A stretch of DNA of 35,436 nucleotides from assembly GCA_903909815.1 (NCBI GenBank), contig CAIVXG010000118.1:1-35436 (forward strand), written 5' to 3'. Below, in pieces: positions 25,005-32,901 of this stretch. The translations under genes and the position numbers were made by a program. The notes under the pieces are model-generated. The model was not told where the DNA came from. It worked only from the letters and a program-made list of their open reading frames with translations, and did not search any database. The stretch's first letter is position 1. Each line of letters begins with the position of its first letter. This DNA is from an uncultured beta proteobacterium (GTDB taxonomy: Bacteria; Pseudomonadota; Gammaproteobacteria; Burkholderiales; Burkholderiaceae_C).

Positions 25005-25655
25005 TCAGCGTCCTTTGCGCACCTCGGCGGCGAGGTATTCGGTCACGTTCAGGGCCTTCTCCATGCTGCCGGCCAAACCACCGTCGGTATAGAAGCGCCC
25101 GGCAACGCCGATGGCGGGAACGCCTGAGACCTTGTAGGCGTCCTGCATCTGAGCCGCTTTGCGCGCCTTGGTAGAGACCGAAAAGGAGTTGTAAAGCTCC
25201 ACGAACTGTGCCTTGTTGATGCCTTGCGTGGCGACCCAATCGGCAATCTTGTCCTGGGTCTTGAGGTCCTTCTTTTCCGTATGGATCGCGTTGAACACCT
25301 TGAACTGCAATTCATCCACCTTGTTCAAGGCTTCGAGCACGTAGAACAGACGCTGCTGGGGTACGAAGCTGTCGTCAAATGCCACAGGGATGCGCTTGAA
25401 AGCAATGTCTTTGGGCAGGCGTTTGATCCAGGATTCCAGCAGCGGTTCAAAGGCGTTGCAATGCGGGCAGTTGTACCAGAAAAACTCGATCACTTCGATC
25501 TTTCCCTTGGGCGCCTCGACCTGAACCGGCTTGGGCAGGGCCAGAAAGTCGGTGCCCTCCTCGGGCTTTTTCACCTGTGCCTGCACCTCGGTGGCGGTCC
25601 AAGCGGCGGTGGCGATCAAGGCCGAGCTGGCGATGGAAAAAGCACGACGTTTCAT
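25005..25655 (-). CDS. dsbA: Periplasmic thiol:disulfide oxidoreductase DsbA
   Basis: DsbA introduces disulfide bonds into exported proteins. The 216-residue product has a signal peptide (about 1-27, starting MKRRAF and ending VQAQ), a thioredoxin fold with the active site CPHC (C63, C66) in FFWYNCPHCNAFEP, a helical insert and the cis-proline loop SGVPAIGV near residue 172. ATG 25655 is chosen over 25706 because it opens the signal peptide. It is 60 bases after the SPOR-domain gene and 80 bases before lptA, so the group argS to rpoN may be read as one long unit. Re-oxidation would need DsbB, which is not in the window. Confidence 0.94.
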   Translation of the reverse strand: MKRRAFSIASSALIATAAWTATEVQAQVKKPEEGTDFLALPKPVQVEAPKGKIEVIEFFWYNCPHCNAFEPLLESWIKRLPKDIAFKRIPVAFDDSFVPQQRLFYVLEALNKVDELQFKVFNAIHTEKKDLKTQDKIADWVATQGINKAQFVELYNSFSVSTKARKAAQMQDAYKVSGVPAIGVAGRFYTDGGLAGSMEKALNVTEYLAAEVRKGR

Positions 25656-25715
25656 GTTCAAGGCTCCAAAAAGTAAGTGTGACGCGGAGTCGTGGGAAAA
25701 GTTCACAGGCAGGGA

Positions 25716-26327
25716 TCAACGGGGGGTCAGAAACAAGCCGGTGACAAAACCGGCCGCATCAAGCCGTTCCTTGATCTTGTTGGCGTCTTCCTTGGTTTCG
25801 ATCGGGCCCACCCGCACCCGAAACATCGTGCTGCCTGATTGCTGGTGCTCGTATATCTTGGCGTCGAAGCCCGCCAGTGACAATTTGACGCGCTGCGCTT
25901 CGGCCTCCTCGACTTTGCCAAAAGCGCCGGCCTGAACGTAATAAGCCGCATTGGCCTCGGTCGCCTTGGCTTTAGCCAAGTCGCCCAGCGGGTCATTGCC
26001 GCTGGCGCTCTTGGGGGCCGAGGCTGTCGCCGCCGCAGTTACCGGCTTGGTGGCAGAGGCGGGGGCCACAGGCGCTGCGCTTTCCTCGGCCGCCGAGGCG
26101 GCCGAGGCGGGACGGGCCGGATTTTTGCCATACAGCGGCGCGTTCGGATCCCAATCCTTGTTCTTGCGCGATTCGTCGGCATCCTGATCTGCGCTGCGGC
26201 TGGGAGACTGGTGCAGGAAGGGAATCGGCACCTTGGTGACGTAAACGGCCACGACCAGAGCCACGCCCAGGCCAACCACCAAACCGACGATAAATCCCAC
26301 GATCGTCGAGCCACGCTGCTGTTTCAT
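25716..26327 (-). CDS. SPOR-domain membrane protein (FtsN-like)
   Basis: A 203-residue protein with a short cytoplasmic start, one transmembrane helix (about 8-30), a periplasmic linker rich in Ala, Pro, Ser and Lys (about 35-115) that includes the motif [11 protein letters not shown], and a C-terminal SPOR domain (about 125-200, [17 protein letters not shown] through FRVRVGPI). SPOR domains bind peptidoglycan that lacks stem peptides at the division site, so a role in division like FtsN is likely. The ATG overlaps the argS stop codon (ATGA). Two tandem copies of a 9-base unit (26092-26109) lie in the linker and code for part of its Ala-Ser run. Confidence 0.88.
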   Translation of the reverse strand: MKQQRGSTIVGFIVGLVVGLGVALVVAVYVTKVPIPFLHQSPSRSADQDADESRKNKDWDPNAPLYGKNPARPASAASAAEESAAPVAPASATKPVTAAATASAPKSASGNDPLGDLAKAKATEANAAYYVQAGAFGKVEEAEAQRVKLSLAGFDAKIYEHQQSGSTMFRVRVGPIETKEDANKIKERLDAAGFVTGLFLTPR

Positions 26328-28012
26328 ACGCTGCTTCTTTCCATTTTTTGCGGAGCGCTTACGCCCAGCACATCGAGTCCATTGTGCAACACCTGAGCCG
26401 TGGCTGCCACCAGCGCCAGGCGGGCGCGCCTGACCGCTTCGTCGTCCACCAGGATGCGCTCGGCATCGTAATAGCTGTGGTAACAGGCCGCGAGGTCGCG
26501 CAGGTAAAAGCTCACGTCGTGCGGCGCAAAGTCCCGTGCCGCAGCGCTGATCATTTCCGGGTACTTGGCCAGTTGCAGCATCAGCGACAGGGCTTGAGGG
26601 CTTTGCAGCGGAGTCAGGTCGGCTTGCTTCAGTGCGGCCAAATCGCCGCCCCAGGCCGACAGCACCGAACAGATCCGGGCGTGGGCGTACTGCACGTAGA
26701 ACACCGGGTTCTCGTTGTTCTGCGCCAGCGCCAGGTCCACGTCAAACACGTACTCGGTGTCGGGCTTGCGACTGAGCAGAAAGAAGCGCACCGCGTCCTT
26801 GCTGGTCCATTCGATCAGGTCGCGCAGCGTGACATAGCTGCCGGCGCGCTTGGAGATCTTCACCTCTTCGCCGCCACGCATCACGCGGATCATGGTGTGC
26901 AGAACGTAGTCAGGGTAGCCTGGCGGTATGCCCAGATTGACCGCCTGCAGACCGGCCCGCACGCGGGCGATGGTGCCGTGGTGGTCCGTGCCCTGGATGT
27001 TGATGGCCTTGGTAAAGCCGCGCTCCCACTTGGCGATGTGATAGGCCACATCGGGCACGAAATAGGTGTAACTGCCGTCGCCCTTGCGCATGACGCGGTC
27101 CTTGTCGTCGCCATACTCGGTGGACTTGAGCCAGAGCGCGCCGTCGAGCTCGTAGGTCTTGCCGGAGTCCTGCAACTTCTTCACCACCGCATCCACCTTG
27201 CCACTGAGGTACAGGCTGGATTCGAGATAGTAGTTGTCGAACTTGACAGCAAAGGCGCGCAGATCAAGATCCTGCTCGTGGCGCAGGTAGGCCACCGCAA
27301 ACAGGCGGATGTCGTCCAGCGCCTCCACGTCGCCCGAAGCGGTGTACTCGCGGTCGTCCGAGCGCACAGTCTTTTTGGCCAGAAAGTCCGCCGCGATGTC
27401 GGCGATATAGTCGCCGTTGTAGGCCAGTTCAGGCCACTGCGGGTCGCCCGGCTTCACACCCTTGGCGCGCAATTGCGTGCTCGTGGCCAGCGTGGCGATC
27501 TGCACGCCCGCGTCGTTGTAATAGAACTCGCGAAATACGCCCCAACCCTGGGTTTGGTAGAGGTTGCAGATCGCGTCGCCCAGCGCGGCTTGCCGACCGT
27601 GGCCTACGTGCAACGGTCCGGTGGGGTTGGCGGAGACGAACTCCACCAGCATCTTGTTGCCAGTGTCGGGCTGCCAGCCAAAGTGTTCGCCCGAGGCCAA
27701 CACCTCACGCACCACCTCCTGCTTAGCCTCGGGTTTGAGGCGCACGTTGATGAAGCCGGGACCGGCGATCTCCAAGGCCTGCACCCAGCGCACAAAGGCG
27801 CTGTGCTGCAGCAAGGCTTCGCGCAGGGTTTCGGCCAGTTGTCGGGGATTGAGCTTGAGACCCTTGGCCAGTTGCATCGCTGCGGTGCAGGCGAAGTCGC
27901 CGTGCTCGGCCACTTTGGGCGACTCGAAGGCGGCGCGGGCGCCGCTGCCGGGGACAAGTTTTTCCAACTCGACGGCCAGGGCGCAGAGTAATTCGTGTTT
28001 GACTGAAAGCAT
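26324..28012 (-). CDS. argS: Arginyl-tRNA synthetase
   Basis: A class I aminoacyl-tRNA synthetase that charges tRNA-Arg. The 562-residue product has the N-terminal tRNA-binding domain (about 1-100), the HIGH-type motif HVGH (135-138) in [13 protein letters not shown], a KMSKS-like segment KISKRAG (385-391) and the C-terminal DALR anticodon-binding domain (about 440-562). ATG 28012 is at the conserved start. It is the first gene of a tight series running argS, SPOR gene, dsbA, lptA, lptB, rpoN. The tetR stop lies only 9 bases upstream of its start codon. Confidence 0.97.
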   Translation of the reverse strand: MLSVKHELLCALAVELEKLVPGSGARAAFESPKVAEHGDFACTAAMQLAKGLKLNPRQLAETLREALLQHSAFVRWVQALEIAGPGFINVRLKPEAKQEVVREVLASGEHFGWQPDTGNKMLVEFVSANPTGPLHVGHGRQAALGDAICNLYQTQGWGVFREFYYNDAGVQIATLATSTQLRAKGVKPGDPQWPELAYNGDYIADIAADFLAKKTVRSDDREYTASGDVEALDDIRLFAVAYLRHEQDLDLRAFAVKFDNYYLESSLYLSGKVDAVVKKLQDSGKTYELDGALWLKSTEYGDDKDRVMRKGDGSYTYFVPDVAYHIAKWERGFTKAINIQGTDHHGTIARVRAGLQAVNLGIPPGYPDYVLHTMIRVMRGGEEVKISKRAGSYVTLRDLIEWTSKDAVRFFLLSRKPDTEYVFDVDLALAQNNENPVFYVQYAHARICSVLSAWGGDLAALKQADLTPLQSPQALSLMLQLAKYPEMISAAARDFAPHDVSFYLRDLAACYHSYYDAERILVDDEAVRRARLALVAATAQVLHNGLDVLGVSAPQKMERSSV

Positions 28013-28021
28013 GGCCCGATT

Positions 28022-28687
28022 TTAAGGGGCACTCTTGCCGGCGTAGGCCAGAACCAGGCTTTGCAGGTGCTGGCGTTGTCCCGGCTCCAGATAGGGGACC
28101 AATAGATTCAATACATGGTGCGCGCCGCGCAACAGGGCGAGCTGGGCATTTTCCGGCTCCAGCGCGCGCCGTGGATCGCGCACATATTCGTAGCTGAGCC
28201 AATAGGTCAGCACCACCACCATGCTGGTGGCGGTGGCCTCGACCTCGGTGGCGTCGATCTGTACGGCGCCGCTGCGGCTCATGCCGTCCAAGAGCGAGCG
28301 CACGGCGCGCGTCTTGTTCTTCAGCACCCATTGAAAGTGCGTTTCCAGCCGCCGATTCTTGCTCAGCAGATCGTTCAGGTCACGGTACAAAAAGCGGTAT
28401 TGCCAGATCAGTTCGAACAGTGTGTGCATGAAAAACCAGGCGTCTTCCACATTGCGCACAGCATCGCTGGCGTTGAGCAGTTCGCCCAGCGCGCTTTCAT
28501 AGCGGTCAAAGAGCGCGTTGATGAGTTCGTCTTTGGCGGGGTAGTGGTAGTAAAGATTGCCCGGGCTGATGTTGAGCTCGGCTGAGATCAGCGTGGTCGA
28601 AACGTTGGGCTCGCCGAACCGGTTGAACAGGTCCAGCGTGACTTCGAGAATGCGTTCCGCGGTACGGCGCGGAGCTTTTTTCGCCAT
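28022..28687 (-). CDS. TetR-family transcriptional regulator
   Basis: A 221-residue regulator with an N-terminal TetR helix-turn-helix (about 10-55, with TLISAELNISPGNLYYHYPAKDELI) and an all-helical ligand-binding domain. The beginning, RTAERILEVTLDLFNRFGEPNVSTT, is of a type often seen in betaproteobacteria. The ligand and targets are not known. It lies between argS and a patatin-like phospholipase gene (57 bases away, same strand), so control of the nearby lipid genes is a reasonable but untested idea. Confidence 0.88.
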   Translation of the reverse strand: MAKKAPRRTAERILEVTLDLFNRFGEPNVSTTLISAELNISPGNLYYHYPAKDELINALFDRYESALGELLNASDAVRNVEDAWFFMHTLFELIWQYRFLYRDLNDLLSKNRRLETHFQWVLKNKTRAVRSLLDGMSRSGAVQIDATEVEATATSMVVVLTYWLSYEYVRDPRRALEPENAQLALLRGAHHVLNLLVPYLEPGQRQHLQSLVLAYAGKSAP

Positions 28688-28744
28688 GGGACTAATCCTT
28701 TTTGTCTGGGGCTACTCTACCCCAGTTCCTGGCCCGTGTGACCT

Positions 28745-29989
28745 TCAGCGCGCTTGGCGTGGCCCGGGCTCAAGCGCCTGGTCCAGTTCATCCATGACAT
28801 CGTGCAGGCGCGCCATGGCACGTCCCAACGTCGTAGGCGCAGGTGGCGCAGGTGCCAGGTGGCGTCGGGGATTGTTTAACACCGCGTGGTTCAGTTCGAT
28901 GCCATGGCGCAGCAGTTTGCGCGCCAGGTCGGACTTGTCTGAGCGCAACAGCACCCTGGTTTGCTGGTAGGCGTGCTCGGCCAAATGGCGGCGTTGGCCG
29001 TAGCTGAAGGTGTTGGCCAGATAGAGCTCGGGGTCGCGGTGATCGGGCTCAATCAGCACGATATCGGTGTCGGGGTAGGCGCGCTCGTAGCCCTTGATCC
29101 CCAGCTCCATGCGCGAGTGGATCATCGAGCGAAAAGTCTGACTCAAGACAGCTGGCAAGCCGCCGTCCACGATGCGCGGGATCTTGCGCTGGTCGAACAC
29201 CGGGGTATCGGCCTGGTCGGCTGCGAGTTGGGGCGCGGTGGCATCGAATGGCACGAGCGGGTTCAGGCACAGCAGCAGGTCGACGCCTTCTTCCAGCGCG
29301 ACCGAGGCGTGCATGGTTTTTTTAAGGGCACCGTCCACGTAATAAGCGTCGTCGATTTCCACCGGAGGAAAAAGGCCGGGCATGGCCGAACTCGCCTGCA
29401 CCGCCTTGGAAATCGGCACATGGTCCCAACCGGTACGTCCAAAGGGCACAGCCTCGCCGCTGTCCAGATTGGTGGCGACCAGGGTGAGGCGGGTCTTGAG
29501 TTGTCGAAAATCATTGCTGCGACCCGCGCAGGAGAACATCTGCGCCAGGTGCTTGTCCACTTCATCGTTGGAAAAAACCCCGGTGGGCAGCGCCGACGCG
29601 AGGCGCTCGATCGAGCTCGTGAGCGACTTGCCGCCGATGGCCCAGCGCCACCAGGCGGAGGCCGCGAGCATGGGGAGCATCACGCTGCGCCGGGCGAATT
29701 CTGAGTAGGCCGGAACCATCAGCCAAGCGGGATCGAACACCTCGTCCGCCGTGGTGCCGCTTTCGATGAAGATGGCGCACAGTTCGCGCGGACTCATGCC
29801 GTTGGCCAAACCCGCGGCAATGAAGCCGCCAGCGGAAACGCCCACGTAATGATCGAGCTGGTTGAAGTCCAGGCCGATAAGTGATTCATCCAGGGCGCAC
29901 AGGGCGCCGATTTCGTAAATCGCGCCCAGCGGACCGCCGCCGGCCAGCGCCAGAGCCACGCGCGGGCGGGATGATTTGATTTTCTTCAT
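28745..29989 (-). CDS. Patatin-like phospholipase
   Basis: A 414-residue protein of the patatin family of serine lipid hydrolases. Key parts are the oxyanion loop GGGPLG (17-22), the nucleophile elbow GVSAG with S52 (50-54) and the catalytic dyad Asp in YVDGAL (D219). No signal peptide is present, so it probably acts in the cytoplasm or at the inner face of the membrane. It could act on phospholipids or on polyhydroxyalkanoate, since some PHA depolymerases have related folds. Its neighbours are a phasin gene upstream and a TetR gene downstream, which fits a role in storage lipid turnover but does not prove it. Confidence 0.88.
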   Translation of the reverse strand: MKKIKSSRPRVALALAGGGPLGAIYEIGALCALDESLIGLDFNQLDHYVGVSAGGFIAAGLANGMSPRELCAIFIESGTTADEVFDPAWLMVPAYSEFARRSVMLPMLAASAWWRWAIGGKSLTSSIERLASALPTGVFSNDEVDKHLAQMFSCAGRSNDFRQLKTRLTLVATNLDSGEAVPFGRTGWDHVPISKAVQASSAMPGLFPPVEIDDAYYVDGALKKTMHASVALEEGVDLLLCLNPLVPFDATAPQLAADQADTPVFDQRKIPRIVDGGLPAVLSQTFRSMIHSRMELGIKGYERAYPDTDIVLIEPDHRDPELYLANTFSYGQRRHLAEHAYQQTRVLLRSDKSDLARKLLRHGIELNHAVLNNPRRHLAPAPPAPTTLGRAMARLHDVMDELDQALEPGPRQAR

Positions 29990-30002
29990 GGTGGCAGTCT
30001 CC

Positions 30003-30070
30003 CGTCATTGCGAGCATCGCCCGGCAACCCAGGAGCAATGCACTGCTCAAGTATGGATTGCCACAGCCCT
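30003..30070. repeat. Decayed dispersed repeat, copy 6
   Basis: Located between the patatin-like gene and the phasin gene. It keeps the left end CGTCATTGCGAGC, a changed GGCAACCCAGG and the inner ATGGATTGCCAC, but no matching right end follows at the usual distance. A short CGCAATGACGCG occurs at 30147-30158, inside the phasin coding region, and may be chance. Confidence 0.65.
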
Positions 30071-30114
30071 CAACCCCGCGCCGAGGCCGGAGCCAAGTCT
30101 GTGCACTCGGCTAT

Positions 30115-30693
30115 TCAATCCGCTTGGGGCGCTGCGGCTTTAGGCGCAATGACGCGCTTTGCGCGGGGCGCTTTGACTGCGGCTTTGACCGCGGGTTTGG
30201 CTGCAGGCTTGGCAGCCGCTTTGGCGGCAGGTTTGGCGGCAGGTTTGACTGGCGACTTTGCCGCGGGCTTGGAGGCCGATTTGGGGGAGAGTTTTTGCAC
30301 GCTCTTATTCAAATCGTTGATGCGCGCGATCAACGCGTCCACGTCCTTGGCCGAAGGCACGCCCAGCTTGTTCAATGCCTTGGCGACGCGATCTTCAAAA
30401 ATACTTTCCAGCTTGTCCCACTGCCCGGCGGCCTTGGAGCCGATGTCGTTGGCCATGCTGGACATCTTGCTGGTGGCTTCGGAGATCTTCTCTTCGGCCA
30501 CGGACTGGGTCTTGCGCTGAATGCTCAAGCCTTCCTTCACCAGAGCGTCGAACACCTTGCCGCCTTCTTCCTGCGCTTTGGAAAAAGCGCCCAAACCGGC
30601 CAACCAGATCTGTTGCGCCGAATCCTTGACGGAACTGGCCAAGGGTGAACCGGCATCGGCTTGGGGTTTGGATTTTTGCATCTTCGTGACCAT
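30115..30693 (-). CDS. Polyhydroxyalkanoate granule-associated phasin (PhaF/PhaI type)
   Basis: A 192-residue protein of the phasin family that coats PHA granules. The N-terminal domain (about 15-125) is amphipathic helix, with SSVKDSAQQIWLAGLGAFSKAQEEGGKVFDALVKEG typical of PhaI/PhaF. A short leucine-heptad segment (VDALIARINDLNKSVQKL) follows. The C-terminal tail (about 132-192) has repeated PAAK/KAAAK units like histone H1 and would bind DNA, so the protein may link granules to the nucleoid as PhaF does. ATG 30693 has AGGAG at a good distance. It is divergent from a fatty acyl-CoA reductase gene. A PHA synthase gene is not in the window. Confidence 0.9.
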   Translation of the reverse strand: MVTKMQKSKPQADAGSPLASSVKDSAQQIWLAGLGAFSKAQEEGGKVFDALVKEGLSIQRKTQSVAEEKISEATSKMSSMANDIGSKAAGQWDKLESIFEDRVAKALNKLGVPSAKDVDALIARINDLNKSVQKLSPKSASKPAAKSPVKPAAKPAAKAAAKPAAKPAVKAAVKAPRAKRVIAPKAAAPQAD

Positions 30694-30705
30694 GAGTAAC
30701 TCCTA

Positions 30706-30759
30706 GTAAAGTGGACGAGTCGCAGGCGCTCTGGCGTCTGCCTTGTGCGTTCACTTTAC
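30706..30759 (-). promoter_or_regulatory. Structured leader of the phasin gene
   Basis: GTAAAGTG (30706-30713) and CACTTTAC (30752-30759) are exact inverted 8-mers. Inside them GCAGGCG and CGTCTGC (about 30722-30740) can also pair with one G:U. The minus-strand arm ends right before the AGGAG ribosome site, which would stay unpaired. The structure may stabilise the mRNA of an abundant protein. Confidence 0.4.
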
Positions 30760-30797
30760 GCCATGGTCCAAGCGTAATTTAGATGCTTGCTCCTAAA

Positions 30798-30821
30798 GGG
30801 CTAGGGCTGTAGCTCTAGCCC
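30798..30821. promoter_or_regulatory. Strong dyad between phasin and acyl-CoA reductase (candidate operator)
   Basis: GGGCTAGGGCT (30798-30808) and AGCTCTAGCCC (30811-30821) are 11-base inverted arms with one G:T position around GT. It lies in the 202-base gap between two divergent genes, 105 bases from the phasin start and 75 from the reductase start. No T-run follows. Binding of a dimeric regulator is the most likely use; which regulator is not known. Confidence 0.55.
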
Positions 30822-30895
30822 GTGCGCGGGTTTGTGCTGAAACCGTCGGCCCGAAATATGGGCAAAAATGCGGCAACCATCATTTGGAGATCCCC

Positions 30896-32893
30896 ATGCA
30901 TTACTTCGTCACCGGTGCCACCGGCTTCATCGGCAAGCGATTGGTCAAAAAACTGCTGGAGCGCAAGGGCTCGGTGGTGTACTTCTTGTTGCGCAAAGAG
31001 AGCGAGTCCAAGGTCAAGGGTCTGCGCGAGTTCTGGGGCGCCAATGCGACCCGGGTGATTCCGGTGTACGGCGACCTCACCACCAAGAAACTGGGCGTGG
31101 CCGCCGACGACATCAAGAAGCTCAAGGGTCAGATCGACCATTTCTACCACCTGGCCGCGGTCTATGACCTGAGCGCGGACGAGGCCAGCCAGATCGCAGT
31201 GAACATCGAAGGCACGCGCAACACCGTGGAACTGGCCAAGGCCATCGACGCTGGGCATTTTCATCACGTGAGCTCGATCGCCGCGGCCGGCTTGTATGAA
31301 GGTGTGTTCCGCGAAGACATGTTCGAGGAGGCGGAGAACTACGACCACCCGTACTTCCTGACCAAGCATGAGAGCGAAAAAATCGTGCGTAAGGAGTGCA
31401 AGGTCCCCTGGTCGGTGTATCGCCCGGCGATGGTGGTGGGCGACTCCAGCACCGGAGAGATGGACAAGGTGGATGGCCCCTACTACTTCTTCAAACTGAT
31501 CCAACGCATGCGCCAGATCCTGCCCCCCTGGATGCCGGCGATCGGCCTGGAAGGCGGACGCATCAACATCGTGCCGGTCGACTTTGTGGTGGCGGCGCTG
31601 GACCAGATATCGCACTCGCGCAACGTCATCAAGGGCAAGTGCTTCCACCTGGTGGACCCCACCGGCTATCGCGTGGGCGACGTGCTCGACATCTTCAGCA
31701 AGGCCGCGCACGCACCCAAGATGAACCTGTTCATCAATGCCGCGCTCATGGGCTTCATCCCGAAAAGCGTGCGCAAGGGGTTGATGGCGCTGGCGCCGGT
31801 GCGCCGCGTCTACCGCGCCGTGATCAAGGACCTGGGCGTGCCCGAGGACATCCTTACCTTTGTCAATTACCCCACCAGATTTGATCGGCGCGAGACCGAC
31901 GCCGCGCTCAAGGGCAGCGGCATCGAGTGTCCGAACCTGAACGACTACGCCTGGCGTCTGTGGGATTACTGGGAGCGCCATCTGGACCCGGCGCTGTTTG
32001 TCGACCGTTCGTTGCGCGGCACGGTCGGTGGCAAGGTGGTACTCGTGACCGGAGGCTCCTCTGGCATCGGATTGTCGGCGGCCTGTCGTTTCGCCGAAGC
32101 CGGCGCCATCACCCTCATCTGCGGACGCGGCGAAGACAAGCTGGCTGCCGCCATCAAAGAGATCAAGGACTACGCCGGCAAGGACGCCAAGGTGTTCAGC
32201 TATTCGGTGGACATTGCGGACGAGGCCAGTTGCGCTGAATTCGTCGCGACCCTGAACGAGGTGCATGGCGGCGTAGACTTCCTGATCAACAACGCGGGTC
32301 GTTCCATTCGCCGTGCGATCGAGGCCAGCTACGACCGCTTTCACGACTACGAGCGCACCATGCAGCTGAACTATTTCGGCAGCCTGCGCGTGACCATGGG
32401 CCTGCTGCCGGGCATGGTGGCCAAGAGGAAAGGTCACATCGTCAACATCAGCTCCATCAGCGTGCTGGTGAGCGCACCGCGCTTCTCGGCCTACGTCGCG
32501 AGCAAGGCCGCGCTCGACGCCTGGACGGCCTGCGCCTCCAGCGAGTTCGCCGATCAGGGCGTGACGTTCACGACGGTCAACATGCCGCTGGTGCGCACCC
32601 CCATGACCGCGCCCACCAAGATCTACGACAGCATGCCCCTGCTCAAGCCCGAGGAAGCCGCCGACATGGTGGTGCGTGCCTGTATCGACAAGCCGGTGCG
32701 CGTGTCCACGCGTCTGGGTATTGCGGGCGAGTTGCTGCACGCAGCGGCGCCGCGCATCACGCAGATCATCATGAACACCACCTTTCGCATGTTCCCCGAC
32801 AGTGCGGCGGCCAAGGGCGAGAAGAGCGCCAAGCCCACGCTGTCGCCCGAAGCGATCGCGATGGCGCAAATGATGCGCGGTATTCACTTCTGA
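30896..32893 (+). CDS. Two-domain fatty acyl-CoA reductase (alcohol-forming type)
   Basis: A 665-residue fusion of two short-chain dehydrogenase domains. The first (about 1-370) is an extended SDR of the fatty acyl-CoA reductase type, with TGATGFIG (6-13), GDLT, the catalytic YFLTK (Y153, K157) and VDGPYYFFKLIQ. The second (about 375-600) is a classical SDR with TGGSSGIG (385-392), NNAG (465-468) and YVASK (Y533, K537). From memory the layout and long segments closely match the Marinobacter fatty acyl-CoA reductase of about 660 residues that makes fatty alcohols for wax esters with NADPH. ATG 30896 follows GGAGA at 30886-30890. The divergent phasin gene and nearby patatin suggest a storage-lipid setting. 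No wax ester synthase is in the window, so the end product is open. Confidence 0.88.
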   Translation: MHYFVTGATGFIGKRLVKKLLERKGSVVYFLLRKESESKVKGLREFWGANATRVIPVYGDLTTKKLGVAADDIKKLKGQIDHFYHLAAVYDLSADEASQIAVNIEGTRNTVELAKAIDAGHFHHVSSIAAAGLYEGVFREDMFEEAENYDHPYFLTKHESEKIVRKECKVPWSVYRPAMVVGDSSTGEMDKVDGPYYFFKLIQRMRQILPPWMPAIGLEGGRINIVPVDFVVAALDQISHSRNVIKGKCFHLVDPTGYRVGDVLDIFSKAAHAPKMNLFINAALMGFIPKSVRKGLMALAPVRRVYRAVIKDLGVPEDILTFVNYPTRFDRRETDAALKGSGIECPNLNDYAWRLWDYWERHLDPALFVDRSLRGTVGGKVVLVTGGSSGIGLSAACRFAEAGAITLICGRGEDKLAAAIKEIKDYAGKDAKVFSYSVDIADEASCAEFVATLNEVHGGVDFLINNAGRSIRRAIEASYDRFHDYERTMQLNYFGSLRVTMGLLPGMVAKRKGHIVNISSISVLVSAPRFSAYVASKAALDAWTACASSEFADQGVTFTTVNMPLVRTPMTAPTKIYDSMPLLKPEEAADMVVRACIDKPVRVSTRLGIAGELLHAAAPRITQIIMNTTFRMFPDSAAAKGEKSAKPTLSPEAIAMAQMMRGIHF

Positions 32894-32901
32894 ACCGCGC
32901 T

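Noticed and set aside
30160-30290. Short tandem repeats in the phasin 3' region as a possible CRISPR or VNTR
   Set aside because: They are the degenerate codons of PAAK/KAAAK units in the phasin tail; unit sequences differ and there are no spacers.
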